Positions 1 to 7,147 of a DNA stretch of 64,000 bases are shown here, piece by piece. The translations under genes and the position numbers were made by a program. The DNA is from Sphaerisporangium rufum. Lineage in GTDB: Bacteria; Actinomycetota; Actinomycetes; Streptosporangiales; Streptosporangiaceae. Where the stretch lies: the NCBI RefSeq assembly GCF_016863395.1, contig NZ_BOOU01000054.1, positions 124,001-188,000 on the forward strand, given 5' to 3'. The notes below the pieces were generated by a model, which made no database searches, was not told where the DNA came from, and worked only from the letters and a program-made list of their open reading frames with translations. Each line of letters opens with the position of its first letter. Within the stretch, counting starts at the first letter, position 1.

Positions 1-1
1 C

Positions 2-436
2 CTCGGCGCCGGATCCGCCCTGGTGGTGCACAGCTTCATCGACGGCACCGCCATCGGCGCCGCCTTCCAGTCCGGTCAGGGGCTCGGCCTCACCGTCGCC
101 ATCGCGGTCATCGCGCACGACTTCACCGACGGCTTCAACACCTTCACCCTGACCACCCTGTACGGCAACGCCCGGCGGCTCGCCCTCACCCTCGTCCTGC
201 TGGACGCCGTCGCCCCGCTGGCCGGTGCCGCGCTCACCCTGCTGGTGCACATCCCGGAGCCGATGCTGGCCGGCTACCTGGGGTTCTTCGCCGGGTTCCT
301 GCTCTACCTCGCGACCGCCGACATCCTGCCCGAGGCGCACACCACCGACCACCCCACCAGCGCCACCCTGCTGGCCACCGTCGGCGGCACCCTGTTCATG
401 TGGCTGGTCATCGGCCTCACCGCCCACACCCCGTGA
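2..436 (+). CDS. ZIP-family metal transporter, 5' truncated by window edge
   Basis: This is the C-terminal part of a ZIP (ZRT/IRT-like) divalent-metal permease of the cytoplasmic membrane, which usually imports zinc, iron or manganese. The reading frame is open from base 2, so the start lies outside the window. Two histidine/acid motifs sit in hydrophobic helices as in ZIP helices IV and V: HSFIDGTAIG near the start and HDFTDGFNTF about 30 residues later. Hydrophobic segments follow, including one around LAGYLGFFAGFLLYLATA, then a last helix ending LFMWLVIGL. The family assignment rests on the paired HxxxD/HDxxD motifs. The transported metal cannot be told from the sequence. Confidence 0.82.
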   Translation, partial: LGAGSALVVHSFIDGTAIGAAFQSGQGLGLTVAIAVIAHDFTDGFNTFTLTTLYGNARRLALTLVLLDAVAPLAGAALTLLVHIPEPMLAGYLGFFAGFLLYLATADILPEAHTTDHPTSATLLATVGGTLFMWLVIGLTAHTP

Positions 437-680
437 CCCGCCCGGCCGCAGCCTGCCGATGGCTCGGCTCACGCCGTCCGGGCCGCCGACGACCGTCCCG
501 CCTGGGTACGGATCCATCTCGATCCGGCATTTCCTGGTAGCGGACATTCCGCTGTCAACCTCGCTACAGGAAGAGGCGTCATATACGCGCCCCCGACACT
601 AGCGAGGAGTCATGAAGCAGTCGCGGATCCGGTACATAAGAAAACCTGCTGGGACGATCGGCGGCTACCGGATCTGACCC

Positions 681-1604
681 ATGACTCCCCGACTCATCCT
701 CTTAACCATCTCGCTCGCGCTGGCAGCGGTCATCGCCATCTGCGCCACCACCATCGTCCTGGTTCTCGACCAGCCCTCCGGCGACCCGAGTGAGTACCAC
801 CCCAACCTGGCCGGGGTCGCCCTGGCCGACGATGGCGAGCCGCAGCCTGACACCGAGGCCGGTGCCCGAGCGGCCGCGCAGACACTGTTCGATTCCTACG
901 CCGCCGGTGACCACGGCGCCTTCTGGGACGGCTGGAGCAGCGACGCCCACAACCTGATCTCTCGAGGGGACTATGTGCGGCTCTTCGAGCTGTGCAAGCC
1001 CGTCGCGCAAGGAATCCGCTACGCCGTCCAGTCCGCGACCGTCCAGGGCGACACGGCGAAGGTGCAGGTCACCCGGCTGATCGCCGCGTTCACCTACGAT
1101 TTCAGGTACGAGAACGGGCGCTGGCGATTCGTCCCGGAGGCCGAAACTCAGGCAGAGTACCGATCCAAGACCGTCGAGCAGATGGTCGCCGAGAAACAGG
1201 CCGCAGGCACCTGCGCGAACGGCTCCACTCCCCCGTCGGCGCCGACCGCCACCTCCGTCCCACCGGACGCGGCCCGGCAGAGTGTCCGGTCACAGCCCCC
1301 ACCTGCGACGCCGGGCGAACGGAAGGTGCTGCTCACCGACAACGGCAGCGGCAGGAAGAACAGCGCGCCGTTCACCGTCGACGCCTCATGGGCTCTGCAC
1401 TACACCTACGACTGTTCACAGTCGTCGACCGGTTCCGCTTTCATGTCGGCCACCTTGCTGGACGGGACCAGGCACGTAGATCTCCTGGTCAGCGAGACGG
1501 GTGCGTCAGCGGACAAGACGACTCCGCAATACCGGGCGGGCACCTTCCACCTGGAGATCGCTGGATCGTGCCCGTGGACGGTCGAAGTGGTCGACATCCC
1601 GTAA
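681..1604 (+). CDS. Membrane-anchored extracytoplasmic protein with NTF2-like region
   Basis: A 307-residue protein of unknown function, probably anchored to the membrane and facing outside. Residues 7-31 form one uninterrupted hydrophobic segment after MTPR, typical of a signal anchor. Residues about 58-165 (AAAQTLFDSYAAGDHGAFWDGW onward, ending in the GRWRFV strand) look like an NTF2/SnoaL-fold region of the kind found in actinobacterial lipoproteins. A Pro/Ser/Thr-rich linker at about 180-205 leads to a C-terminal beta-rich domain (about 210-307) with two cysteines (YDCS, GSCPW) that could form a disulphide. The ATG at 681 is the only start that keeps the anchor. It stands alone between ZIP and RidA genes. 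Confidence 0.72.
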   Translation: MTPRLILLTISLALAAVIAICATTIVLVLDQPSGDPSEYHPNLAGVALADDGEPQPDTEAGARAAAQTLFDSYAAGDHGAFWDGWSSDAHNLISRGDYVRLFELCKPVAQGIRYAVQSATVQGDTAKVQVTRLIAAFTYDFRYENGRWRFVPEAETQAEYRSKTVEQMVAEKQAAGTCANGSTPPSAPTATSVPPDAARQSVRSQPPPATPGERKVLLTDNGSGRKNSAPFTVDASWALHYTYDCSQSSTGSAFMSATLLDGTRHVDLLVSETGASADKTTPQYRAGTFHLEIAGSCPWTVEVVDIP

Positions 1605-1714
1605 CCGTCCCTGGGCGGCCGGCCTCGTCAGAGCCGGCCACGTGATCAGCGGCTGCGAGAGCACCCGGGCGGCATGACCTGCGGCCCGAACCACGTGGTG
1701 TGCGCTGGTGGCGG

Positions 1715-2125
1715 TCAGCCGGGCAGTGCCGCCGTGAGGTCCACCTCGACCAGCTGCCCGGTGAACCCGAGCTGGGCGACTCCCAGCAGCGTGGCCGCGG
1801 TGGTGAACGCCGGCCCGATGACCGAACCGTTCAGGCGCTTCCAGGCGGCGCCCAGCACCGCGACATCGGTAGTGACCACATAGATCACCGAACGGACGAC
1901 CTGATCGGGCTGGGCACCCACCGCACTGAGGGCGGCGAAGGCGTTGGCCGCCACCTGGTCGATCTGGGCCTCGAGATCATCCGGCCCCACCAGCGCTCCT
2001 GAGGGGTCCAGCGGGACCTGCCCGGCCAGGAACGCCGTCCGGCCCGCCTCCACAACGGTAATGTGGTGATAACCAGGAGTCCGATGAAGCTCGGCAGGAT
2101 TGATGCGCGTGATATCGACGGCCAT
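1715..2125 (-). CDS. RidA/YjgF/UK114-family protein
   Basis: RidA-type enamine/imine deaminases hydrolyse reactive enamines released by PLP enzymes, in the cytoplasm. The 136-residue product has the family landmarks: HITVVEAGRTAFLAGQVPLDPSGALVG in the first half, a central QIDQVAANAFAALSAVGAQPDQVVRSVIYV, and the C-terminal strand LLGVAQLGFTGQLVEVDLTA. The catalytic arginine usually found in the segment around position 105 of RidA is not obvious here (the local residues are GPAFTTAATLLGV), so the protein may belong to a non-deaminase Rid subfamily. The start was set at the ATG at 2125 because MAVDITRINP aligns with the family N-terminus; the frame runs further upstream but looks non-coding there. 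Confidence 0.82.
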   Translation of the reverse strand: MAVDITRINPAELHRTPGYHHITVVEAGRTAFLAGQVPLDPSGALVGPDDLEAQIDQVAANAFAALSAVGAQPDQVVRSVIYVVTTDVAVLGAAWKRLNGSVIGPAFTTAATLLGVAQLGFTGQLVEVDLTAALPG

Positions 2126-2334
2126 GCCGACAAGTCTCGCGAATCGGCCGCCGCACCGCATCACCTTTTCCGCGTACCCGAAGACCGGGCCCACGTGCAC
2201 CCGCAGCCACCCCCGCCGGCTCCAGTCACGAACTTGAAACCGGCACCCGCCTCCACCCCGCCGGCCTCGGTCCACCGGACTTCGCAGCCCGGCCGTCGCC
2301 GACGATCGTCCGGCTGCTCAATTAATGTGCGGCC

Positions 2335-3033
2335 ATGGCGGATTTCGTACTGGTGGCCGGCGCGCGGCTCGGCGCGTGGGCGTGGGACGAGGTGGTGCCG
2401 TATCTTCGCGCGGCCGGCCACCGCGCTCACCCGCTGACGCTGTCCGGTCTCGCCGACAAGCGGGATGTGCCGGCCGGGCAGCAGACCCACGTCCAGGACA
2501 TCGTCGCCGAGGTCGAAGGCCGGGACCTGCGCGACGTCGTCCTGGTGGGGCACAGCTACGCGGGTATCCCGGCCGGCCAGGCCGCGCAGCGGATCGGCGA
2601 CCGCCTGACCCACGTGGTCTTCGTCGACTCCAGCGTGCCGGCCGACGGCGCGGCGTTCACCGCCGACTGGCCGGACGGCGGCGCGTCACTCAAGGCATCG
2701 CTCGCCGAGAACGGCGGATTCTGGCCGGTCGCGCCCGCGTCCCACTACGCCGGCCACGGCCTCACCGAGGCGCAGATCGCCCGGATCGTCGCCGGCTCGA
2801 CGCCGCACCCGGGTGCCACGCTCACCGAACCCGCCGTGCTGGCCGGGCCGCTTGACGAGCTCCCGGCGACCTACATCCAATGCCGACCGGCCGGGGGCGA
2901 GGAGCGCGAGGACGTGACCGATTGGCTGCCCGGCGAGCACTGGGGGCTGGTCGAGATGGACACCGGGCACTGGCCGATGTTCTCCCAGCCCCGCGAGCTG
3001 GCGCAGATCCTCCTCGAATCAGCCGATCAGTGA
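2335..3033 (+). CDS. Alpha/beta-fold hydrolase
   Basis: A 232-residue cytoplasmic alpha/beta hydrolase of the small esterase / hydroxynitrile-lyase-like type. The first strand, FVLVAGARLGAWAWDEV, is followed by the nucleophile elbow GHSYAG (Ser at about residue 71). An acid candidate lies in VFVDSS, and the catalytic histidine candidate is MDTGHWPMFSQPREL near the C-terminus. The length fits the family (230-260 residues). The normal oxyanion HG motif after the first strand is replaced by GARLG, so substrate preference is uncertain. It is divergent from the RidA gene with about 210 bp between them. Confidence 0.8.
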   Translation: MADFVLVAGARLGAWAWDEVVPYLRAAGHRAHPLTLSGLADKRDVPAGQQTHVQDIVAEVEGRDLRDVVLVGHSYAGIPAGQAAQRIGDRLTHVVFVDSSVPADGAAFTADWPDGGASLKASLAENGGFWPVAPASHYAGHGLTEAQIARIVAGSTPHPGATLTEPAVLAGPLDELPATYIQCRPAGGEEREDVTDWLPGEHWGLVEMDTGHWPMFSQPRELAQILLESADQ

Positions 3034-3256
3034 CCATACGCCGCACGCTCGCGGGTTTCTTCGGACGGTGAGATGCGAGCCCTGATCGCCCTCGCATCTC
3101 ACCGGCCTTCTTTCCGCGTCCGCCGGACGGCGAGGTGGATGTCGGCATCCCCTTCCGATTCGTCACGGACGGCCCAAGGCCATCGCGGTACGCCCCGGGT
3201 CTGTGCCAGCAGCGGCGCCACCGGGTGCGAGTCGAGGATCCGTATGCTGTACGCGT

Positions 3257-3903
3257 ATGAAGGATCTTGGTAACCAGGTCGCGTACTGGGATGGTGTCGG
3301 CGCCACGAAGACGTTCACCCATCCGCTGAATCTCGACTGGCTGGCTGGAGCGAACCGGAACACCCGGATCCTCGACTACGGCTGCGGGTACGGCCGGGTC
3401 ATGGCCGAGTGAGCGACCACGGGTTCTCCCAGGTGTCCGGCGTGGACCTGTCTCCCGCACTGATCGCGCGGGGTCGCCGGTCGCAGCCCGACCTGCGCTT
3501 CGAGGTCCTGGAGTCCCCACCGGCACTCCCCTGCCCCTCGGCGAGCTTCGACGTCGTCCTGCTGTTCGCCGTGCTGACGTGCATTCCCGATGACGAGGCG
3601 CAACGGGAACTCGTCGCGGAGCTGAACCGCGTCCTGGCACCCGGTGGGCTGCTCTACGTCAGTGATCTGATCCTGCAGGACGACGAGCGAAACCGGTCCC
3701 GCTACACCGCCTACGCCGAGCGGTTCAGCGCCCCCTACGGAGTGTTCGCCACCGAGGACGGCGCGGTGTGCCGGCACCACGACATCGCCGACCTACGCGC
3801 CCTGCTGTCGGAGTTCGACCTGGTGGACGAGCATCGGCTCGACGTCGCGACGATGAACGGCCACCGGTCGCGCGGAGTGCAGCTGCTGGCGCGGAAACGG
3901 TGA
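3257..3903 (+). pseudogene. Class I SAM-dependent methyltransferase, single-base frameshift
   Basis: The first frame starts at ATG 3257 (MKDLGNQVAYWDGVG) and carries SAM motif I, ILDYGCGYGRV, then stops at 3410-3412. The second frame runs from about 3409 to 3903 and continues the same protein: VSGVDLSPALIARG (acidic loop after beta-2), FDVVLLFAVLTCIPDDEAQ (motif post-II) and LNRVLAPGGLLYVSDLIL (motif III). Joining the frames by restoring one base at GCCGAG|TGAGCGAC gives an uninterrupted methyltransferase of about 215 residues. The break falls between motif I and the acidic loop, so neither half should be active. A recent inactivating deletion or a sequencing error would both explain it. Confidence 0.75.
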
Positions 3904-4095
3904 AACTCACCGCCACGCGTCGATGGCCGCGACCCGCAGGGCTCGGCGGACGCCGTTCGCCCTGCACCGGCGGCCCGCCGGGCATGATGCCCCTCGGAAG
4001 CAGGGCGTCAAGCGCCGTCCACCGAGCGTCAACCAGCTCTCCCCGAGCCACGAGGCGGATCAGCGCGCGATGTTGATCCACCTCTGGAAGAGACC

Positions 4096-5109
4096 CTAGA
4101 TCCGGTCCCCCGGTGACAGCCGGGCATGCGCGGCGCGGGCCCGCCGCTCGGCGGTGGCCTTGGTGTACCGCTGCACCATGGCCAGCGACGTCCAGCCGCC
4201 GATGTGCATCAGGTCGATGGGATCGCCGCCGGCGTCCAGATAGCCGGTCGCCATGGTGTGCCGGAACCGGTGGGTGTAGACACCGGGGATCTCTGCCTCC
4301 TTCGCGCGGCGCTTGAGCATCTGCAGGATGCCCGTCCTGGTCAGCCGCCGGTCCCCGCCCGCCGCGGTGACGCCGCGCTCCGGCAGCCACAGCCACGGGC
4401 TGCCGGCGTGCTTGTGCCGGGCGCGGGCCCGCAGGTAGCGGTCCAAGGCCGCCGCCGTCTTGCGGCCGATCGGCGCCATATGGGCGCGGCCGCCCTTCAA
4501 CCGGATCCGCAGCAGGTGCTGGGAGAGATAGACGTCGTTCCGCTCCTCGTCGGCCGGGTGATAGCGCAGGCCGGCCAGGCCGCCGCCGCGGATGCCGTTG
4601 TCCAGCAGCACCCGGATGATGGCGGTGTCCCGGCGGTCCACGAACGAGGTGCCGGAGCACGTCTTGAGCATGCGCGCCAGCTCGTCGTCCGACAGCGGCT
4701 CGATCGGATCGGCGGTGACGGCGGGCGGCTGCACGTTGGCCATCGGCGAGGCGGCCAGCTCCCCCTCGGCCACCAGCCAGTTGAACAGCACCCGCAGGTT
4801 GCGGAAGTGCTTGTGGGTGTCGCCCGCCGAGCGGCTCCTGGTCTGGCCGCAGGGACAGGGCCGGGTGCGCCGGTCGTCCAGCCAGCACCCGTTCAGCCGG
4901 CCGGCCAGGAACCCCCGGACATGCCGCGCGCTGATCTTGCCGACCTGTTCCGGCAGGCCGTGAACCTCGAGATACTGGAGGAAGAGGGAGGCGGTGTGCA
5001 GGTAGCTCTCGATCGTGCCGGGCGACTTGCGGGCACTGGCCAGCGCCAGCCTCCAGGACGGGACGAGGTGAGCGAGCAGCGGCGATCTACCCATCTGGCG
5101 AGACTCCAA
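4096..5109 (-). CDS. Tyrosine recombinase/integrase (XerC/D-like)
   Basis: A 337-residue tyrosine site-specific recombinase. Residues about 10-125 form a SAM-like core-binding domain with an unusual insert around residues 73-100 containing CPC and several basic residues. The catalytic domain follows with Arg174 (GIRGGGLAGLR), Lys205, HRFRH (His280, Arg283), Trp306 in IGGWTS and nucleophile Tyr315 in VQRYTK. The glutamate normally three residues after the first Arg is Gly here, a mild deviation. It starts 81 bp left of the tRNA-Arg and reads away from it. A different integrase sits on the other side of the same tRNA, so this may be the relic of another element. Confidence 0.85.
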   Translation of the reverse strand: MESRQMGRSPLLAHLVPSWRLALASARKSPGTIESYLHTASLFLQYLEVHGLPEQVGKISARHVRGFLAGRLNGCWLDDRRTRPCPCGQTRSRSAGDTHKHFRNLRVLFNWLVAEGELAASPMANVQPPAVTADPIEPLSDDELARMLKTCSGTSFVDRRDTAIIRVLLDNGIRGGGLAGLRYHPADEERNDVYLSQHLLRIRLKGGRAHMAPIGRKTAAALDRYLRARARHKHAGSPWLWLPERGVTAAGGDRRLTRTGILQMLKRRAKEAEIPGVYTHRFRHTMATGYLDAGGDPIDLMHIGGWTSLAMVQRYTKATAERRARAAHARLSPGDRI

Positions 5110-5190
5110 ATCCGATGCTGTTTCATCGGTTCGCGGCTATGCTAGTCTGCCACGCGGCCGGCGACATCGCTGGTCACCGCCCCAAGTCTC

Positions 5191-5264
5191 GCGCCCTTAG
5201 CTCAGCTGGATAGAGCATCGGACTTCTAATCCGACGGTCGCAGGTTCGAATCCTGCAGGGCGCG
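5191..5264 (+). tRNA. tRNA-Arg (anticodon TCT)
   Basis: A full cloverleaf can be drawn: acceptor GCGCCCT (5191-5197) pairs with AGGGCGC (5257-5263), followed by discriminator G. The D arm is GCTC...GAGC, the anticodon stem TCGGA/TCCGA encloses loop CTTCTAA with anticodon TCT, and the T arm GCAGG-TTCGAAT-CCTGC is perfect. CCA is not encoded. The tRNA is intact although its anticodon region is the left copy of a 17-bp repeat that probably marks an integration site. Confidence 0.97.
5222..5238 (+). repeat. Candidate attL core (anticodon region of tRNA-Arg)
   Basis: The 17 bp ACTTCTAATCCGACGGT cover the anticodon loop, the 3' strand of the anticodon stem and the start of the variable loop. The same 17 bp recur exactly, in the same orientation, at 36477-36493. 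An exact 17-bp match is not expected by chance in 64 kb. Tyrosine integrases are known to use tRNA anticodon loops as crossover sites. Confidence 0.65.
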
Positions 5265-5273
5265 CCCTCCACA

Positions 5274-5305
5274 CCAGGTCATCTACCCTCTGACCTGGTC
5301 TTTTC
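5274..5305 (+). terminator. Rho-independent terminator after tRNA-Arg
   Basis: Stem CCAGGTCA (5274-5281) pairs with TGACCTGG (5291-5298), with a 9-nt loop, followed by the pyrimidine tract TCTTTTCTCTT. It begins 10 bp after the tRNA. Confidence 0.85.
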
Positions 5306-5369
5306 TCTTGATCGGTGATCATGGCCACCTGCAGCCACATGCCACCGAATGCAGCCCCAGGCGGGTGCT

Positions 5370-5389
5370 TGCGGGATATATGCGGGATG
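5370..5389 (+). repeat. Left arm-type repeat (integrase binding candidate)
   Basis: TGCGGGATATATGCGGGATG contains two copies of TGCGGGAT with an 11-bp period, one helical turn apart. A version with 2 of 20 mismatches lies at 36383-36402 in the same orientation. Both lie inside the proposed element ends, about 130 and 75 bp from the cores. Confidence 0.5.
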
Positions 5390-5426
5390 AAAACCACGCC
5401 GTTTGCCCAGCTCAGGCACACAAAAT

Positions 5427-5456
5427 CGAAGGGCCACGGTCATCCCGTGGCCCTTC
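5427..5456 (-). terminator. Terminator downstream of the element integrase
   Basis: A perfect 12-bp stem, CGAAGGGCCACG with CGTGGCCCTTCG, encloses a 6-nt loop. Read on the minus strand it follows the integrase stop (5472) and is followed by ATTTTGTG, a short T-run. Confidence 0.8.
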
Positions 5457-5471
5457 GCAGATTGATCGTCT

Positions 5472-6833
5472 TCAGGTCGTCAGCGCGTCCGCTATCCGCT
5501 GGTTGGCGATCTCTCGCTGTCCATCGATGCACTTGGCGTACACCCGAAGCAGCACGTCCACACTGTGCCCCGCCCGCTCAGCGACGTCCGGAGCTGGGAC
5601 CCCGGAGTTGAGCCAGAGCGAGACCGCCGCATGCCGCAGGTCGTACGGTCTACCGGCCAGAGGCGACGCAACCTGATCAGGCGTGAGCGCGTACATCCGC
5701 GCTTCCTTCCACACCTTGGTGTAAGCCGTCGTGGAGAAGACGCCGCCGGTCGCAGTGCGAAACAGCCGCCCGTCAGCCGCGCCGCCATGCCGCTCGATGT
5801 GCGCGCGGAGGATCTTCACCAGCTCAGGTGGGATCGGTACATCCCGTATGGCCTTGCGCCGACGCTGCTTCAGCCCACGAACATCATGAGTCTCGCCCGA
5901 GTCGGAGAACTGCCGCCCACTCTCCGGACGAGTCTCCTCCAAGGTCAGCAGGCCCCACCCGCTTTCGGGAAGGTGACAGTCCTTCTCGCGGAGCCCCGCC
6001 GCCTCAGCAGGCCGCAGGCCGGCGAAGTACATGCAGGGGAACATCCCAGCCAGCATCGCTCCGCGGGTCCGGCCCACGTAGGTGACCGCCGCCAGGAGCT
6101 CCCGAGCCTGCGTCGGATTGACCACCACGCGCCGATCTACCTCGCCCGATATCTTGGCAGGCTTCCACTTCACCCGGTCCAGCGGATTCGCGGAAAGTTC
6201 CCCCAGCTCAACCGCGTAGCCCAGCGCGTGATGAAACACCGCGCGCTTGCGCCGGAAGGTAGAGTCAGCCGCCCGCGTGCCGTCGAGGTTGACGGATATC
6301 GCCTCCAACACAGCACGCACGGTCTTGGCCTCCTCCAGTTCGATGACGGGCAGCGAAGCTGCAGTGAGCCAGCGCATCGCCGCCGTCTGCTCAGGATCGA
6401 GGCGTGCCCGCCGGTCTTCGGGTAGAAAAACGTGGTTGCGAAGGACCGCCCGCAGCGTTGCGGTATCGGGCTTGCCCGGACGGTCGTGCAGCAGCGCGAG
6501 CGTGACGCCTGTCATGGTGTCCGTCAGGCCCTCACGGGACTTGGCGGCGGAGTGAGGCCACTTGGCCAAGACGTACGCCTGTGCGAACTGCAGCCAGGTT
6601 CGCGCGTTCTTGGCCTTGATCATCGACTCGGGCAGGCCGGTTTCCAGCTCGAACGCCTCGCCACGCTTGGCCGCTTGTCGCATGTCGGACAGGAAGCTCT
6701 CGGCCAAACCCTTGGTACGGAAGCTCTTGGATTTCCCCCGCCGGCCAACCTTCCAGCGCACCTCAAAGGAGGCGGTCCTGCTGGACTGGTTGCGGCGGAT
6801 GTCCCAGAACTTCACGTCATAGGAGGTGTTCAC
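5472..6833 (-). CDS. int: Tyrosine integrase of the tRNA-Arg element
   Basis: A 453-residue phage/ICE-type tyrosine integrase, the likely catalyst of integration at the adjacent tRNA. Residues 1-65 resemble an AP2-like arm-binding domain (ASFEVRWKVGRRGKSKSFRTKGLAESFL). A core-binding domain follows, then a catalytic domain from about residue 240: first Arg in FAGLRPAEAAGL, a basic KQRRRKAIRDVPIP strand, DLRHAAVSLWL (Tyr replaces the usual first His, a common variant), AGHSVDV, and nucleophile Tyr in LLRVYAK. It overlaps the upstream excisionase gene by 4 bp (ATGA), so the two are translationally coupled. A strong terminator follows it. Orientation towards the tRNA fits an element whose left end is attL. 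Confidence 0.9.
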   Translation of the reverse strand: MNTSYDVKFWDIRRNQSSRTASFEVRWKVGRRGKSKSFRTKGLAESFLSDMRQAAKRGEAFELETGLPESMIKAKNARTWLQFAQAYVLAKWPHSAAKSREGLTDTMTGVTLALLHDRPGKPDTATLRAVLRNHVFLPEDRRARLDPEQTAAMRWLTAASLPVIELEEAKTVRAVLEAISVNLDGTRAADSTFRRKRAVFHHALGYAVELGELSANPLDRVKWKPAKISGEVDRRVVVNPTQARELLAAVTYVGRTRGAMLAGMFPCMYFAGLRPAEAAGLREKDCHLPESGWGLLTLEETRPESGRQFSDSGETHDVRGLKQRRRKAIRDVPIPPELVKILRAHIERHGGAADGRLFRTATGGVFSTTAYTKVWKEARMYALTPDQVASPLAGRPYDLRHAAVSLWLNSGVPAPDVAERAGHSVDVLLRVYAKCIDGQREIANQRIADALTT

Positions 6834-7021
6834 GCAGCCTCCCGGAGAGATTCGAGCCAGGCATAGAACTCGCTGCGATAAATCCGGATCTCGCCATTAG
6901 GCAGCTTGAAGCCCATCGGCGCCTTGCCGATCTCTCGCCAGCGGTAGAAGGTACGGACCGAGATCCCGCCCAGTTCTTCGAGGATGTCGGGAGCGGCCAT
7001 CAGCTCGTCGCGGCGGCTCAT
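6830..7021 (-). CDS. xis: Excisionase-like helix-turn-helix protein
   Basis: A 63-residue DNA-binding protein of the MerR-like/excisionase type. ILEELGGISVRTFYRWREIGKAP is a helix-turn-helix followed by a wing (GFKLPNGEIRIYRSEFYAWLES), matching small excisionases that bend DNA and direct the integrase to excision. Its stop overlaps the integrase start by 4 bp, the standard xis-int layout. The IS just upstream (from 7148) lies about 125 bp from its ATG and may have replaced its native promoter. Confidence 0.8.
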   Translation of the reverse strand: MSRRDELMAAPDILEELGGISVRTFYRWREIGKAPMGFKLPNGEIRIYRSEFYAWLESLREAA

Positions 7022-7147
7022 TCAGCACTCCCGGAAAAATCGCTCGATGTAGCAGGGGAAGAGCATCCGGTCAGAAAGCTGGCGATGACCTGTTCTCCAG
7101 CGGCCAGGCCATGGCCGGCGTACTCCCAGTGGGGACTGTACGGTCTT

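Noticed and set aside
3725-4888. Long minus-strand frame of 387 codons overlapping the integrase
   Set aside because: It is the out-of-frame shadow of the 4096-5109 integrase; residues are Arg/Pro/Ala-rich and share no family pattern, while the overlapping frame has all recombinase catalytic residues.
5361-5390. Tandem GCGGGAT units as a possible CRISPR or minisatellite
   Set aside because: Only two units, no spacers; better explained as integrase arm sites because a matching pair lies at the other element end.
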